From the NCBI GenBank assembly GCA_038236965.1, contig JBBRZF010000077.1, forward strand, positions 1-14,616: 14,616 nt of DNA. Reading direction: 5' to 3'. Positions 9,703 to 14,616 of the stretch are shown here, in pieces; within the stretch, counting starts at the first letter, position 1, and each line of letters starts with the position of its first letter. A program made the translations under genes and the position numbers. This DNA comes from JBBRZF01 sp038236965 (lineage in GTDB: Bacteria > Acidobacteriota > Terriglobia > Terriglobales > Acidobacteriaceae). The notes under the pieces were generated by a model. It had not been told where the DNA came from. It saw only the letters and a program-made list of their open reading frames with translations, and ran no database searches.

Positions 9703-9737
9703 CCCTGAATGGAACTATCCCCGTTCAGGGGAGGAGG
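9703..9737 (+). promoter_or_regulatory. rpoC ribosome-binding site with an overlapping stem
   Basis: The purine run AGGGGAGGAGG (9727-9737) is the strongest Shine-Dalgarno sequence in the window and lies 4-7 bases before TTG at 9742. Its 5' part is in a perfect 7-bp stem: CCCTGAA 9703-9709 with TTCAGGG 9724-9730 (14-base loop). The stem would cover part of the site while leaving AGGAGG (9732-9737) free, so it could tune rpoC translation. Confidence 0.55.
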
Positions 9738-9741
9738 CAGT

Positions 9742-13947
<4,206 letters not shown>

Positions 13948-13970
13948 TCACCCGGCAACCACTCTTCAGC

Positions 13971-14009
13971 AAAAACAAATCGCGGACCGAAAGGTCCGCG
14001 ATTTTCTTG
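13971..14009 (+). terminator. Bidirectional intrinsic terminator after rpoC
   Basis: A perfect 12-bp stem (13977-13988 with 13993-14004) is capped by GAAA (13989-13992) and followed by ATTTTCTTGT. On the other strand the same stem is followed by a T-rich tract, because the bases before it are AAAAACAAAT (13971-13980). It can therefore end both rpoC transcripts and transcripts from the converging permease gene. It is the clearest terminator in the window. Confidence 0.9.
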
Positions 14010-14027
14010 TACGCAAAAGAGTAGCTG

Positions 14028-14096
14028 GTCATCCTAAACGGAAGAAGTTTGTCATGGAGAGCGGAGGCGACGCTTCTGGCCGCAGTCGAGTCCACC
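14028..14096. repeat. Possible degenerate dispersed intergenic repeat
   Basis: The convergent gap 14010-14158 has no gene. Its middle contains GTCATCCTAAACGGAAG (14029-14045) and then GTCATGGAGAGCGGAGGC (14051-14068), leading into GACGC and GCAGTCGAGTCC (14082-14093). This wording (GTCAT...GAGCGGAG...GTCGAG) resembles a family of short dispersed elements I remember from intergenic regions of acidobacterial genomes. The copy is imperfect, and a genome-wide comparison would be needed to be sure. Confidence 0.3.
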
Positions 14097-14158
14097 TTCG
14101 TTTATCTCCCTTCATCTCCTTGCCTGATTCCCTAGGCGACGCGGGGGCCGGTAACGCT

Positions 14159-14616
14159 TCATTGCGCCCTTAGCGTCATCGCCGGATCAACCCGTGCCGC
14201 GCGCCAAGCAGGCACCCAGCACGCGACTCCACTCACCCCGAGCAGCAATGCGATCACACTTAGGTAGGTCCCCGGGTCAAGTCGCGAGACGCCGAACAGC
14301 ATTGCCGCGATCGCCTGACTAGTCGCGACTGCTCCGGCCAGCCCGGTCAGGACACCGAGCGTGGCAAGCCCCATCGCTTGCTGAAAAATCAGCGTGAGGA
14401 TGTTTCCCCTCGTCGCTCCCAGCGCCACCCGGACGCCGATTTCTTGCGTACGTTCGGCGACGCTGCCGGAAAGTACGCTGTAGATGCCGGCCGCAGCCAG
14501 CACCAATGCCGCGATGGCGAATGCCTCGAACAGTAGCAGGGCGAAGCGCCGCTCAGAAGACGAAGCGGCAAGCAATCCTTCCATCGTAGCGACCCGTGCA
14601 ACCGGCTGATCCTTAT
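14159..14616 (-). CDS. ABC transporter permease, ADOP/MacB-FtsX type, C-terminal part
   Basis: The gene runs leftward; its 5' part lies beyond the window and the TGA stop is at 14159-14161. About 151 residues are visible: a short periplasmic end (DQPVARVATMEGLLA), then the FtsX-type domain with three membrane helices (about FALLLFEAFAIAALVLAAAG, the segment from GLATLGVLTGLAGAVAT, and YLSVIALLLGVSGVACWV), the cytoplasmic GSVAERTQEIGVRVALGATR loop that contacts the ATPase, and the terminal PAWRAARVDPAMTLRAQ. The DQPV..V.TME wording and this ending are typical of the duplicated permeases of Acidobacteria, which resemble MacB. Substrate cannot be told. It is not part of the RNA polymerase block and converges on it. 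The frame is open up to the window edge. Confidence 0.9.
   Translation of the reverse strand, partial: KDQPVARVATMEGLLAASSSERRFALLLFEAFAIAALVLAAAGIYSVLSGSVAERTQEIGVRVALGATRGNILTLIFQQAMGLATLGVLTGLAGAVATSQAIAAMLFGVSRLDPGTYLSVIALLLGVSGVACWVPAWRAARVDPAMTLRAQ

Overview
This window is the conserved translation/transcription gene block tuf(3' end)-rpmG-tRNA-Trp-secE-nusG-rplK-rplA-rplJ-rplL-rpoB-rpoC, all on the + strand. The 3' part of one ABC-transporter permease gene converges on it from the - strand. The organism is most likely a member of the Acidobacteriota (class Terriglobia or a close relative). Three things point that way: the GC-rich coding style; the RpoB protein, which has a cysteine-rich two-zinc-ribbon insertion and the N-terminal context I associate with acidobacterial RpoB; and the downstream permease, whose C-terminal half has the wording of the large 'ADOP' FtsX/MacB-like permease family that is greatly expanded in Acidobacteria. 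The assignment comes from recognised wording, not from a search.

Layout. Bases 1-139 hold the end of EF-Tu; 140-281 is a non-coding gap with three consecutive hairpins; 282-434 is rpmG (L33); 474-549 is tRNA-Trp with an encoded CCA. secE and nusG (683-1651) follow and are directly abutted. rplK, rplA and rplJ (1790-3653) have short leaders, with candidate structure before rplJ. A 274-base gap precedes rplL (3928-4305). An intrinsic terminator/attenuator lies just after rplL at 4338-4384. It is followed by a 672-base hairpin-rich untranslated stretch before rpoB (5057-9532). A 209-base rpoB-rpoC gap contains a long GAAA-capped hairpin, a possible pseudoknot and a stem at the rpoC ribosome-binding site. 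rpoC (9742-13947) very probably starts at TTG. A strong terminator that can work in both directions (13971-14009) closes the block.

How the genes work together. L11 and L1, and the L10-(L7/L12) stalk, form the ribosomal factor-binding region used by EF-Tu. NusG couples RNA polymerase (RpoB/RpoC) to elongation and translation. SecE is part of the membrane translocon. The attenuator after rplL would lower transcription of rpoBC relative to the ribosomal proteins, as in Escherichia coli, but here it is separated from rpoB by an unusually long structured leader.

No phage, IS element, CRISPR array, defence system or cargo gene is visible. The unusual content is in the long structured intergenic RNAs (rplJ-rplL, rplL-rpoB, rpoB-rpoC) and in the RpoB insertions. 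All RNA structures were paired by eye and no folding energies were computed.
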